Positions 7,606-15,154 of a stretch of DNA of 24,081 nucleotides are shown one piece after another. The notes beneath the pieces were generated by a model. That model was not told the origin of the DNA and did no database searches. It worked only from the letters and a program-made list of their open reading frames with translations. Source of the DNA: Desulfobacterales bacterium (GTDB taxonomy: Bacteria; Desulfobacterota; Desulfobacteria; Desulfobacterales; UBA2174_A); assembly GCA_025454075.1 (NCBI GenBank), contig JALOPD010000021.1, positions 1 to 24,081 on the forward strand. Reading direction: 5' to 3'. Within the stretch, counting starts at the first letter, position 1, and the number at the start of each line of letters is the position of its first letter. Made by a program: the position numbers and the translations under genes.

Positions 7606-8145
7606 TTATTGGCCGGGCTTCTTGACGGGCTTGGCGTTCAGTTCCTGGATCAGACGGTTGGTGATGTCCGCAGCCGGCTGGTGGTAGAGCACCCCGATGT
7701 TGCTGATGACCAGCAGGTACCCTTCCTTCTTGCCGATCTCGTCTACCAGGGCGCTGATGTCCTTTTGAAGCTCGCCCATGAGGGTGCGCTCGAGATCCTG
7801 GAGATCGCCGCGGTATTTCTTCTGCAAGGCCTGGAAGTCGCTCGCCTTGATCCGGAACTCGCGCTCTTTTTCCTCGCGCGTCTCTTTGCTCATGACCGTG
7901 GCCTCGCGCTGCAGGCGCTTCTCGAGTTCCTGCAGATCGCTGCCCTTCTGCTTCAGGTCCCCCTCCAGTTTGTCGCGCTGGGTTTTGAGCCGGTCCTGGG
8001 CCGCTTTGCCGGCCACCGAGGTGTCGAGCACCTTCTGCAGGTTGACCACCGCGATCTTGGGCGCGTCGGCGGCCACCGCCGGTCGGCCCCCTGCGATGCA
8101 AAGGACGGCAACCGCCACCCCCGTCAAGGCTGTGATGATTCGCAT
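7606..8145 (-). CDS. skp: Periplasmic chaperone OmpH/Skp
   Basis: This 179-residue protein has a Sec signal peptide (charged MR, hydrophobic ITALTGVAVAVLCIAG, likely cut after AVA near residue 25). It then has the OmpH core: a short beta start, APKIAVVNLQKVL, followed by about 100 residues of Lys/Glu/Gln-rich coiled coil (roughly 50-135), and a closing segment with GYLLVISNIGVLYH. Skp trimers hold unfolded outer-membrane proteins in the periplasm and deliver them to BAM. The ATG at 8143-8145 with a preceding AAGGGG gives a clean signal peptide; an upstream ATG at 8167-8169 would extend the charged region and is less likely. It lies 65 nt after bamA, the standard pairing. The C-terminus is Lys/Pro-rich (KPVKKPGQ). 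Confidence 0.92.
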   Translation of the reverse strand: MRIITALTGVAVAVLCIAGGRPAVAADAPKIAVVNLQKVLDTSVAGKAAQDRLKTQRDKLEGDLKQKGSDLQELEKRLQREATVMSKETREEKEREFRIKASDFQALQKKYRGDLQDLERTLMGELQKDISALVDEIGKKEGYLLVISNIGVLYHQPAADITNRLIQELNAKPVKKPGQ

Positions 8146-8210
8146 TCCAATCCCCTTTCCTGTCGTCATCTGAAGCCCGCCCGGTCGGCGGCGGGCCGCG
8201 GTTTCCGCGT

Positions 8211-10907
8211 TTAGAACGCCGAGGCCATCGAAAACTCGAAGCCCCCGTTGCTCCTGTATTCCGGTTTGGGGTTCAGGTACCACCCGTAGGCCAGCCGGAT
8301 CGGGCCGATGGGCGACATCCAGCGAATCTCCGGCCCGCCGGTCACGATCCCATTGCTGAGATCCATCGAATCGTCCTTCCGGTAAACCGCGCCGGCATCG
8401 ATGAAAAGGATCCCGAAAACGCCGGCTTCCTCCACCAGCGGGAATTTAACCTCGAAGTTGCCCTGGATGAATTTTTCCCCGCCGACCGGCTGCCCGTCCT
8501 GCTTGGGTGCCAGGTCGTTGCGGTCGCCGCCGCGCACCGAGTTCATGCCGCCGAGATAGAACTTCTCGTAGTCCGGCAGGTCCCAGCCCGGCAGCTGGTT
8601 CACGTACCCGGCCCGGCCGTGGGGCACGAACACGAGTTTCCAGACCGGGAAGTACCAGCCCGAGTCCACGATGACCTTGTTGAACCCGACATCCCCGCCG
8701 AGGCCGGCGAATTCGTATTCGATGCTGTGAACCGAACCCTCCTTGGCGTTGAAGCTTTGGTCCCGCGAATCGTACCGGATCAACGGGCTGATGCTGCTCT
8801 TGAGGTGTTCGCCCTCATCCTGCTGGATCGAGGATGCGGCCGTTTCCTCCACGTTGCTGATGTCGGCGAGCTCCAGCGTGTAGGTCAGATTTCCCCGCAC
8901 GTATTCGTAGAGCGGGTAGCCGAACCGCAGCTTGCCGCCGATGCTGTTCTTGTCGTACTCGCTGAACTCGTAGCTCCACTTGTAGAGCTCGACCCCGGCC
9001 GAAAGCGGTATATCAAACAGATAGGGCTCCGTAAAGCTCACGCTGTACCGCTGGGTCTTCGAGCCGACCATCCCCTGCACCCCCAGGGTCTGGCCGCGGC
9101 CGAACAAATTGCGCTCGCGGACCGAGGCCGTGGCGAAAACGTCCTCCGCGGTGCTGTATCCCGCGCCGACGGAGAAGGCGCCCGTGTTCTTCTCCTTCAC
9201 CTCGACATCCATCCGCATCCGGTCCTCGGCGCTGCCCTTGGCGGTGTCGACCTTGACGTTCTCGAAATAGTCCAGGCGGTTCAGGTTGCGGATGCCCCGC
9301 TTGAGGCGCGTGCCGCTGTAAAGCTCCTCTTCGTAGACGCGCAGCTCGCGCCGGATCACCTTGTCGCGGGTCTTGGTGTTGCCGCTGATCTGGATGGTTT
9401 CGAAGTAGACCTGCTTGCCCTTGTCGATCTGGAAGGTGATGTTGGCCAGCAGCTTTTCGTTGTCCTGATCCACCTTGGGGGAGATGTCGGCGTAAGCGTA
9501 CCCCTCGTCGCTGTAGAGGTCGCTCAGCGTCAGCACGTCGGCCCGCAGCGTCTCGCGGTTGTAGAAGAGCTCCTGGGTGATCTTGAGCTTCTTCATGAGC
9601 TCGTCCTTGGGCAGGATCAGGTCGCCGTTGAAGTCCACCTGGCCCAGCTTGAAACGCGGGCCTTCGTTGATCTTGAAGGTGACGACGATGCCGTCCGCCT
9701 CGAAATCCACCTGCGGCTCCCCCACCCGGGCGCGGATGTAGCCGTTGTTGTGATAAAAGGCCGTCAGCTTGGCCGAATCCTGGTTCAGGATGTCCTGGTT
9801 GAGGTCGCCCGCCGAAGTGATCCAGGACAGGAAGCTCTTCTCGGAGGTGTTGATCTCCTTCTTGAGCTGCCGTTCGGAAAAAGCGGAGTTGCCGGTGAAA
9901 AGGATTTTCTTGATCAGGATCTTGCTGCCCTCCTCGATGACATACTCCACGTCGACCTGATTGTTCTTTTGGGGCAGGAGTTTGAAGTCGACCTTGATGT
10001 TGTGATAGTTTTTCTCCTTGTACATGTCCTCGATCCGCCGCACGTCGTTGCGGACCGTGAAGATGTTCAGGATCGACCCCTTTTTCAAGGTCAGGCTCTT
10101 CTTCATCTCGTCCGCGTCGAACACGACGTTGCCCGTCGTCTGGATGGAGCGCACGGTCGGTTTTTCAGTGACCTTGAAAACCAGCCGGATGCCGTCCGGA
10201 TCTCGTTCGGACTGGATCTGAACGTCTTCGAAATACCCCATGCCGTATACGGCCTTGAGGTCCTCCGCCGCATTCTTGGCGATGAAGACATCGCCGGGCT
10301 TCTCCTTGACCACCCGCTGGATCGCGTCGGTTTCGATGCGCTGGTTGCCCTCGATCACGATGCCGGCAATCTTGTCGCGTTTGAAGAGGGCGAGCCCCAT
10401 GTCGCGCGCCAGTCGCTTCACCGCGCCGGGCAGGTTCTCGACCCCTTTGCCCACCGCCGTGAAGACCCTGGCCCGCTGGTCGCCGGTGGAGGGCAGCAGC
10501 CGCAGGTCCAGGCTGAAGTCCTGCCCGATCCAGGTGAGGCTGCCCGTGACGACATAGTCGGCGCCGGTCTGCAGGGCCATGCGGGCGAAATCCGCATCGG
10601 TCCCGCCGGTCCTGCTCCAATCCGCCGCCGTTTCCGCATCCAGCACCCGGGCATTGGCGCCGTCCTCGGCGAACTGCTGCCGCATCGCCTCCGGGATCTC
10701 GCTCCGCAGATAGGCCATCTCCGCCGGAGCATGGATCGAAATGGGCATGACGACGACCCCTACGGTGGGTTGCGCCGGCGCGCCGATGACGGTCCCGAAC
10801 ACGATGGCCAGAAGCGCCCCCGTCCATCGGAACACCGGGTGGCACGGGCGGATGCCCGGCGCCTGCCGCCGTCTGCCGTTTCTGAGATCGTGAGCCTTCA
10901 ATGCCAT
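8211..10907 (-). CDS. bamA: Outer-membrane assembly factor BamA with an extra N-terminal domain
   Basis: This 898-residue protein is the core of the BAM complex, which folds beta-barrel proteins into the outer membrane. A hydrophobic stretch at about 29-44 ending in GAPAQ looks like a signal peptide with a long basic front. Residues about 47-175 form an additional alpha/beta domain (VVVMPISIH, then TGADYVVTGSLTW, FSLDLRLL) that resembles FlgO/TolB-N-like periplasmic modules rather than POTRA. Five POTRA repeats follow from about 179 (IAGIVIEGNQRI) to about 590. The barrel runs to the C-terminal Phe (FEFSMASAF). The usual VRGF loop-6 motif reads VRGG at 791-794. The ATG at 10905-10907 is chosen because longer starts run back through lolD; it has a weak Shine-Dalgarno and lies 23 nt after lolD. 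Confidence 0.94.
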   Translation of the reverse strand: MALKAHDLRNGRRRQAPGIRPCHPVFRWTGALLAIVFGTVIGAPAQPTVGVVVMPISIHAPAEMAYLRSEIPEAMRQQFAEDGANARVLDAETAADWSRTGGTDADFARMALQTGADYVVTGSLTWIGQDFSLDLRLLPSTGDQRARVFTAVGKGVENLPGAVKRLARDMGLALFKRDKIAGIVIEGNQRIETDAIQRVVKEKPGDVFIAKNAAEDLKAVYGMGYFEDVQIQSERDPDGIRLVFKVTEKPTVRSIQTTGNVVFDADEMKKSLTLKKGSILNIFTVRNDVRRIEDMYKEKNYHNIKVDFKLLPQKNNQVDVEYVIEEGSKILIKKILFTGNSAFSERQLKKEINTSEKSFLSWITSAGDLNQDILNQDSAKLTAFYHNNGYIRARVGEPQVDFEADGIVVTFKINEGPRFKLGQVDFNGDLILPKDELMKKLKITQELFYNRETLRADVLTLSDLYSDEGYAYADISPKVDQDNEKLLANITFQIDKGKQVYFETIQISGNTKTRDKVIRRELRVYEEELYSGTRLKRGIRNLNRLDYFENVKVDTAKGSAEDRMRMDVEVKEKNTGAFSVGAGYSTAEDVFATASVRERNLFGRGQTLGVQGMVGSKTQRYSVSFTEPYLFDIPLSAGVELYKWSYEFSEYDKNSIGGKLRFGYPLYEYVRGNLTYTLELADISNVEETAASSIQQDEGEHLKSSISPLIRYDSRDQSFNAKEGSVHSIEYEFAGLGGDVGFNKVIVDSGWYFPVWKLVFVPHGRAGYVNQLPGWDLPDYEKFYLGGMNSVRGGDRNDLAPKQDGQPVGGEKFIQGNFEVKFPLVEEAGVFGILFIDAGAVYRKDDSMDLSNGIVTGGPEIRWMSPIGPIRLAYGWYLNPKPEYRSNGGFEFSMASAF

Positions 10908-10930
10908 CCGTTCACCCGTCCGCCGGCGCC

Positions 10931-11662
10931 TCAGGACACCGGCGATAGACGGCCCTCCCGCAGCGTCACCCGTCGCGACAAGCAGGCGGCCAGTTCCAGG
11001 TTGTGCGTTACCGCGACCAACGTCATGCCGATCTCCGCGTTGAGCTCCAGCAGCAGCCGGTGCACCTGTTCGCTGTTGGCGCGGTCCAGGTTCCCGGTGG
11101 GCTCGTCGGTCAGCAAAAGGGGCGGCCGGAGAACCAGGGCTCGCGCCAAGGCCACGCGCTGCTGTTCGCCGCCCGACAATTTTCCGACCCGGTAGTCGAG
11201 CCGCGCCTGCAGCCCCACCCGCGCCAGGATCGCGGTCGCCGCGGCGGCCGCCCGGTTCCGGTCCCATCCCTGGATCAGAGCCGGCATCATCGCGTTCTCG
11301 AGCGCGCTGAACTCGGGCAGCAGGTGATGAAACTGAAACACAAACCCGATGGACTCGTTGCGAAACCGCGCCATTCGTTCTTCCGGGTAGTCGAGGATGC
11401 GTTCGCCGTTGATGCTCAGGCTGCCGCTGTCGGGCCGGTCCAGCGTCCCCAGGATGTGCAGCAGCGTCGACTTGCCGATCCCGGAGGCGCCGACGATGGC
11501 CACGGTCTCACCCGGCTCCAGGTCGAAATCCAGGTCCTGCAGCACGTTCACCACGGCCCCGCCGTTCCGGAAGCGCTTGCACAGCCGGCGCGCCGACAGC
11601 AGCGGGGCGGAATTCGTCCGGGCCCGCTCGCGGCCCGTCGATGGCGATCGATCGTCAGCCAT
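10931..11662 (-). CDS. lolD: Lipoprotein-releasing ABC transporter ATPase LolD
   Basis: This 243-residue ATPase powers release of outer-membrane-directed lipoproteins from the inner membrane to LolA. Walker A is GASGIGKST at 58-66, the Q-loop is [11 protein letters not shown] near 108-118, the ABC signature [15 protein letters not shown] begins at 162, Walker B is LLLTDEPTG at 182-190, and the switch His is at 220. [15 protein letters not shown] is typical of LolD and the related MacB group. The first 20 residues are an extra polar Arg-rich tail. The start ATG (11660-11662) overlaps the end of lolC by 8 nt, so the permease and ATPase are likely translationally coupled. The downstream neighbour is bamA. 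Confidence 0.94.
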   Translation of the reverse strand: MADDRSPSTGRERARTNSAPLLSARRLCKRFRNGGAVVNVLQDLDFDLEPGETVAIVGASGIGKSTLLHILGTLDRPDSGSLSINGERILDYPEERMARFRNESIGFVFQFHHLLPEFSALENAMMPALIQGWDRNRAAAAATAILARVGLQARLDYRVGKLSGGEQQRVALARALVLRPPLLLTDEPTGNLDRANSEQVHRLLLELNAEIGMTLVAVTHNLELAACLSRRVTLREGRLSPVS

Positions 11663-12893
11663 ATCGAATCGCCTCGACCGGGTTCAACCGGGCCGCCTGG
11701 CGGGCGGGGTAAAGCGTCGCCAGAAAACAGATCACGAGCGCGGCGACCACGATGGAGACCACATCCAGCGCCTCCATCTTGACCGGCAGCTGGGTGGTGA
11801 AGTAATAGATGTCGCCCGTGAGTTCGTGGATGTTGTAGCGCTTCAGCAGGGCGCACACGGCGACGGCGAGGATGAGCCCCAGGCCGGTGCCGATGAGGCC
11901 GATCACCATGCCGTTGAACACGAAGATCTTGCGGATGCTGCGGTCCGTCGCCCCCATGGCCTTCAGGATGGCGATGTCCTTGGTCTTGCCCATCACGAGC
12001 ATGATCAGCGAGCTGGCGATGTTGAACGCCGCCACGAGCACGATCAGCGTCAGGATGATGAACATGACCCGCCGCTCCAGCTTGAGCGCCTTGAACAGGT
12101 TGCGGTTCATCTGCATCCAGTCCCTGGCGTAATAGCCGGGGCCCAGCCGCGCCACGACGGCATCGGCCACCTCCCGGGCCTTGTAGATGTCGTCCATGCG
12201 CAACTCGAGGCCGGTCACGGCATCCCCCATGCGCAACAGGCGCTGGGCGTCCAGCAGGTGGATGTAGGCGAACGTCTGGTCGAACTCGTACATCCCGGAC
12301 TCGAAGTAACCGGTGACCCGGAACGGCTTCATGGCCGGCACGTGGCCGGTGGGCGCCAGCATGCCGCGCGGGGATATCAGGTGGAGCACGTCGCCCTGGA
12401 CCACGCCCAGATTCTTGGCCAGCTCCCGGCCGAGGACGATCCCCGGCATGCCGCCCCCGGCCCCCTCCGGGCCGCCGCCCGCCCCTGCCTCCGGCACCTT
12501 CACGCTTTCCAGGGTCTTCATCACGCGCCCGACGGTCTCCGGGTCGATGCCCCGCAGGACGGCGCCGGTGGTGGCCGAGGCCGTGCGCAGCATGACTTGG
12601 CTGTAAATGAAGGGAGTGGCGGCCGCCACCCCCTCGACCGTCTCGATTTGACGCATGACGCCCCGGTAGTCCTCGAGGGGACCGCTGTAGCGCATCAGGA
12701 CGGCGTTGGCCTGCCCGCCGAGAATGCGGCTCTTGAGGTCGGCCTCGAAGCCGGTCATCACTGCGATGACCACGATCAGGGCCATGACCCCCACCGCCAC
12801 CCCGGCGATGGACAGGTAGGTGATGAGCGCAATGAAGACCTGCTTCTGTTTGGCCCGCAGGTACCGCCCGCCGATGAAACGTTCAAAAGACAT
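11655..12893 (-). CDS. lolC: Lipoprotein-releasing ABC transporter permease LolC/LolE
   Basis: This 412-residue inner-membrane permease has four predicted helices: one near residues 20-48 ([20 protein letters not shown]), then a large periplasmic domain (about 50-265), then three helices in an FtsX-type domain (about 270-400) ending in [19 protein letters not shown]. The start [15 protein letters not shown] matches LolC/LolE. A single LolC/E gene beside lolD suggests a homodimeric permease rather than the E. coli LolC/LolE pair, although a second copy could lie outside the window. A Gly/Pro-rich insertion sits in the periplasmic part (near residues 130-145, [14 protein letters not shown]). 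The upstream region up to lysS is a repeat-rich spacer, and no good Shine-Dalgarno precedes the ATG (12891-12893). Confidence 0.92.
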   Translation of the reverse strand: MSFERFIGGRYLRAKQKQVFIALITYLSIAGVAVGVMALIVVIAVMTGFEADLKSRILGGQANAVLMRYSGPLEDYRGVMRQIETVEGVAAATPFIYSQVMLRTASATTGAVLRGIDPETVGRVMKTLESVKVPEAGAGGGPEGAGGGMPGIVLGRELAKNLGVVQGDVLHLISPRGMLAPTGHVPAMKPFRVTGYFESGMYEFDQTFAYIHLLDAQRLLRMGDAVTGLELRMDDIYKAREVADAVVARLGPGYYARDWMQMNRNLFKALKLERRVMFIILTLIVLVAAFNIASSLIMLVMGKTKDIAILKAMGATDRSIRKIFVFNGMVIGLIGTGLGLILAVAVCALLKRYNIHELTGDIYYFTTQLPVKMEALDVVSIVVAALVICFLATLYPARQAARLNPVEAIRYG

Positions 12894-12925
12894 AAGAAAT
12901 GGTGTTGGTTTAAAGTTTAAGGTTT

Positions 12926-13033
12926 AAGGCGCGCAAATGTCGTGCGGCGAGGCGTTCACCTCTTGCAGCCCCGGCCGATGGCCGCGCCCAAAGCCCAAGT
13001 TCAAGGCGCGCGAAGCCCGCGACGCGAGGCGTA
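12926..13033. repeat. 108-bp direct repeat, copy 1
   Basis: Starts with AAGGCGCGCAAATG and ends with GCGAGGCGTA. It matches copy 2 (13103-13210) at 106 of 108 positions. Inside each copy a shorter element, AAGTTCAAGGCGCGCGAAGC, starts 77 nt after the beginning of a similar AAGGCGCGC block, so each copy is itself a two-part tandem. In this copy the right-hand half of the hairpin seen after copy 2 is missing. Confidence 0.95.
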
Positions 13034-13102
13034 TCTATCCCGACTTTTTTCGCTCCCGCCGCACGGGCCCCGAAACGACGGCTTCGCCCCAAGCTCAAGT
13101 TC

Positions 13103-13210
13103 AAGGCGCGCAAATGTCGTGCGGCGAGGCGTTCACCTCTTCCAGCCTCGGCCGATGGCCGCGCCCAAAGCCCAAGTTCAAGGCGCGCGAAGCCCGCGAC
13201 GCGAGGCGTA
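13103..13210. repeat. 108-bp direct repeat, copy 2
   Basis: This is a near-identical copy of 12926-13033 at a period of 177 nt; the two mismatches are G/C and C/T in the middle of the unit. The right end of this copy forms the left arm of the large hairpin at 13170-13262. Confidence 0.95.
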
Positions 13211-13262
13211 CTTTTCGTACGCCGCAGCGCCCGCGGGCTGAAGCGCAACGCGGAAATTGGGC
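13170..13262. repeat. Large imperfect inverted repeat just after lysS
   Basis: Two arms of 42 and 46 nt face each other across a TTTTC loop (13212-13216). Exact pairing blocks are GCCCAA at the outer ends, GCGC, AGCCCGCG, and GGCGTAC against GTACGCC at the tip. It begins 14 nt past the lysS stop codon on the minus strand, so its transcript would form a strong hairpin that could protect the lysS message 3' end or reduce read-through into lolC. There is no U-run, so it is not a standard intrinsic terminator. It looks like a dispersed REP-like genomic element. Confidence 0.8.
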
Positions 13263-13276
13263 TTTGGGAGCGGCCA

Positions 13277-14755
13277 TCACTCGCGGGGCTTCATGTGCGG
13301 GAACAGTATCACCTCCCGGATGGACGGCGCATCGCTCAGCAGCATGGCCAGCCGGTCGATGCCGATGCCCTCGCCCGCCGTCGGCGGCATGCCGTATTCG
13401 AGGGCTTCGATGTAGTCTTCGTCCATCCAGTGGGCCTCCGCGTCGCCGGCGTCCCGCTCCTGCACCTGCTGCAGGAAACGATCGCGCTGATCGGCCGGGT
13501 CGTTCAGCTCGGAGAACCCGTTGGCGATTTCCCGCCCGGCGATGAACAGTTCAAAGCGCTCCGTCAGCTCCGGGCTCCGGTCGCTGCGCCGCGACAGCGG
13601 CGACACCTCGGCCGGGTATCCGGTGATGAACGTGGGCTGAGTGAGATGCGGCTGCACCAGCGCGTCGAAGAGCTTGGTGATGACCTTGCCCAGCTTGCCG
13701 GTCTTGGTGATGGTCACTTTCCGCTGGGCGGCCAACGCGAGCAGCCGCCCACGGTCCTGCAGGGCGTCGCGCTCCACCCCGCCGATATCCACCAGGGCGT
13801 CGAAGAGGCTCAGGCGGCGCCATGGGCGCGCCAGCTCGATGGTCTGCCCCTGGCAGGTCACGGTCGCCGAACCGGTGATCTTCTCGGCCACGCGGGCCAG
13901 CAGGTTCTCGGTGAGGTCCATCAGGTCCGTGTGGGTGGCATACGCCTGGTAGAACTCCAGCATGGTGAACTCGGGGTTGTGCTGGGTGGAGACCCCCTCG
14001 TTGCGGAAATTGCGGTTGATCTCGAACACGCGCTCGAACCCGCCCACCACCAGCCGTTTCAGGTAGAGCTCGGGCGCTATGCGCAGGTAGAGGTCCATTC
14101 CCAGGGCGTTGTGGTGGGTGACAAAGGGGGTCGCCTCCGCCCCGCCGGGGATCGGCTGCATCATCGGGGTTTCGACCTCCAGGAACCCGCGCTCCAGGAA
14201 AAAGGACCGGATCTCCTGAATCATGGCGCTGCGCCGGATGAAGGTCTCGCGCACATCCGGGTTCATCACGAGATCGAGGTAACGCTGGCGGTAGCGTTTT
14301 TCCGGGTCCTTGAGCCCGTGGAATTTTTCGGGCAGCGGGCGGACCGCCTTGGACAGCAGCCGCAGGGCGTCTGCGAGCAGGGTCCATTCGCCCGTCCGTG
14401 TCCGGAAGAGCGTGCCCCTCAGCCCCACGAAATCGCCGATATCGAGCTGCTTGAAGAGCGCAAACGCCTCCTCCCCGATGCGGTCCCTGCGGACGTAGGC
14501 TTGCAGCTGGCCGGAGCGGTCCCGCACCCGCACGAAAGCCGCCTTGCCGAAGTGGTTGACGGCCATCAGCCGCCCGGCGATTTCGAAAAAGGGGCCTTGC
14601 TCGGTCAGGGTTTCGGGCGCGCGCTGAACGGCCTCCTGGATCTCCGCGACCACGTGGGAGACTTTGAAATCGTTGGGGTAGAGGTTGAGCCCGGAACGCT
14701 TCAGGCTTTCGATTTTTTCATGCCGCTTCTGAATGACGTCGCTGACGGTTTCCAT
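13277..14755 (-). CDS. lysS: Lysyl-tRNA synthetase, class II
   Basis: This 492-residue enzyme charges tRNA-Lys with lysine. The N-terminal OB-fold anticodon-binding domain spans about residues 55-165 (FEIAGRLMAVNHFGKAAFVRVRDRSGQ). The catalytic domain begins near 175 with RYLDLVMNPDVRETFIRRS (motif 1 region). Motif 2 is FERVFEINRNFRNEGVSTQHNPEFTMLE. Motif 3 is GEGIGIDRLAMLL near the C-terminus, followed by the expected SIREVILFPHMKP. Length is typical. The start at 14753-14755 lacks a strong Shine-Dalgarno; a perfect 7-bp hairpin (14786-14805) and an 11-nt palindrome (14767-14777) lie just upstream. It is preceded by a roughly 360-nt leader with its own likely promoter. Confidence 0.97.
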   Translation of the reverse strand: METVSDVIQKRHEKIESLKRSGLNLYPNDFKVSHVVAEIQEAVQRAPETLTEQGPFFEIAGRLMAVNHFGKAAFVRVRDRSGQLQAYVRRDRIGEEAFALFKQLDIGDFVGLRGTLFRTRTGEWTLLADALRLLSKAVRPLPEKFHGLKDPEKRYRQRYLDLVMNPDVRETFIRRSAMIQEIRSFFLERGFLEVETPMMQPIPGGAEATPFVTHHNALGMDLYLRIAPELYLKRLVVGGFERVFEINRNFRNEGVSTQHNPEFTMLEFYQAYATHTDLMDLTENLLARVAEKITGSATVTCQGQTIELARPWRRLSLFDALVDIGGVERDALQDRGRLLALAAQRKVTITKTGKLGKVITKLFDALVQPHLTQPTFITGYPAEVSPLSRRSDRSPELTERFELFIAGREIANGFSELNDPADQRDRFLQQVQERDAGDAEAHWMDEDYIEALEYGMPPTAGEGIGIDRLAMLLSDAPSIREVILFPHMKPRE

Positions 14756-14785
14756 AATATCCGACGGTGCATTGCACGAGTTGAA

Positions 14786-14805
14786 CCTGAACGGGGCGGT
14801 TCAGG
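14786..14805. repeat. Perfect 7-bp hairpin in the lysS leader
   Basis: CCTGAAC (14786-14792) pairs with GTTCAGG (14799-14805) over a 6-nt loop. It lies 31 nt upstream of the lysS start codon and has no U-run after it on either strand. Confidence 0.8.
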
Positions 14806-15121
14806 CGTCCGACAGGGCCCGGCCGCTCGGGGCAAACCGGGGCGCTGGACGAAACCGCTCTCAGGATAGGTTGAGATTGACGGCCGGGGCGTTCGGGGCC
14901 AGGGACGAGGCGCAGACCCGGGGGCTCGTCGCAGCCCTTCGGCCGGAAACCGAAGCCGATCGAAACCGGCATGAGCACCCGCCCGCCACCCGAAAGCGAG
15001 GCGCCCCTGTCATCCGAAAGGCCGCATAGGCAGCCGCTTGGCTTCGAGAACGCCCGGCAAAGGGCGACGGCTCCCCGCCGCGCGCTCCGCGCCGGCATGA
15101 ACCGGCGCAAATCAACGTTCC

Positions 15122-15151
15122 TCGATAGCTCATTTTGGCAAAGCCTGTCAA
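15122..15151 (-). promoter_or_regulatory. Likely sigma-70 promoter for lysS, inside an inverted repeat
   Basis: On the minus strand a perfect TTGACA (15146-15151) is followed after 17 or 18 nt by CTATCG or TATCGA (15122-15128). It starts 3 nt past the histidine kinase stop. The -35 lies within the inverted repeat AAGCCT/AGGCTT (15141-15156, 4-nt loop), which could be an operator or the remnant of a terminator. Transcription would start near 15115 and give a leader of about 360 nt before lysS. Confidence 0.55.
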
Positions 15152-15154
15152 GGC

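Larger units (their letters stand above)
12894..13276. other. Repeat-bearing spacer between lysS and lolC (383 nt)
   Basis: This spacer lies downstream of lysS and upstream of lolC, both on the minus strand. It holds three tandem 7-mers (TTTAAAG, TTTAAGG, TTTAAGG at 12909-12929), a pair of 108-bp direct repeats, and a large hairpin next to the lysS stop. An open frame runs through it on the minus strand because the repeat period (177 nt) is a multiple of three, but its product is Arg/Ala-rich low-complexity sequence, so I do not call a gene. Confidence 0.85.
14756..15154. other. Long untranslated leader region upstream of lysS (399 nt)
   Basis: This spacer separates the histidine kinase stop from the lysS start. 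Short frames exist on both strands, but their products are Arg/Pro/Ala-rich, lack Shine-Dalgarno sites and match nothing I recognise. The minus-strand RNA would contain several GC-rich hairpins, including CTTCGG/CCGAAG near 14937-14955, a perfect CCTGAAC/GTTCAGG hairpin at 14786-14805, and the palindrome GTGCATTGCAC at 14767-14777. I looked for T-box, SRP RNA and 6S RNA signatures and saw none. Confidence 0.7.

Noticed and set aside
8619..11195. Very long plus-strand open frame opposite bamA
   Set aside because: A shadow of high-GC third codon positions on the bamA strand; bamA is clearly the real gene.
12926..13210. CRISPR-like array
   Set aside because: Only two copies, unit of 108 bp, 69-nt interval, no cas genes; it is a duplicated spacer element.
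12910..13248. Minus-strand open frame of 112 codons through the direct repeats
   Set aside because: Its product is two copies of an Arg/Ala/Leu-rich segment created because the repeat period is divisible by three; no Shine-Dalgarno, and the DNA is a palindromic repeat element.
14861..15151. Minus-strand open frame of 96 codons upstream of lysS
   Set aside because: Arg/Ser/Ala-rich composition, no Shine-Dalgarno, no recognisable family, and its start lies within the likely promoter.
14756..15154. T-box, SRP RNA, 6S RNA or tmRNA in the lysS leader
   Set aside because: None of the conserved signatures of these RNAs is present on either strand.
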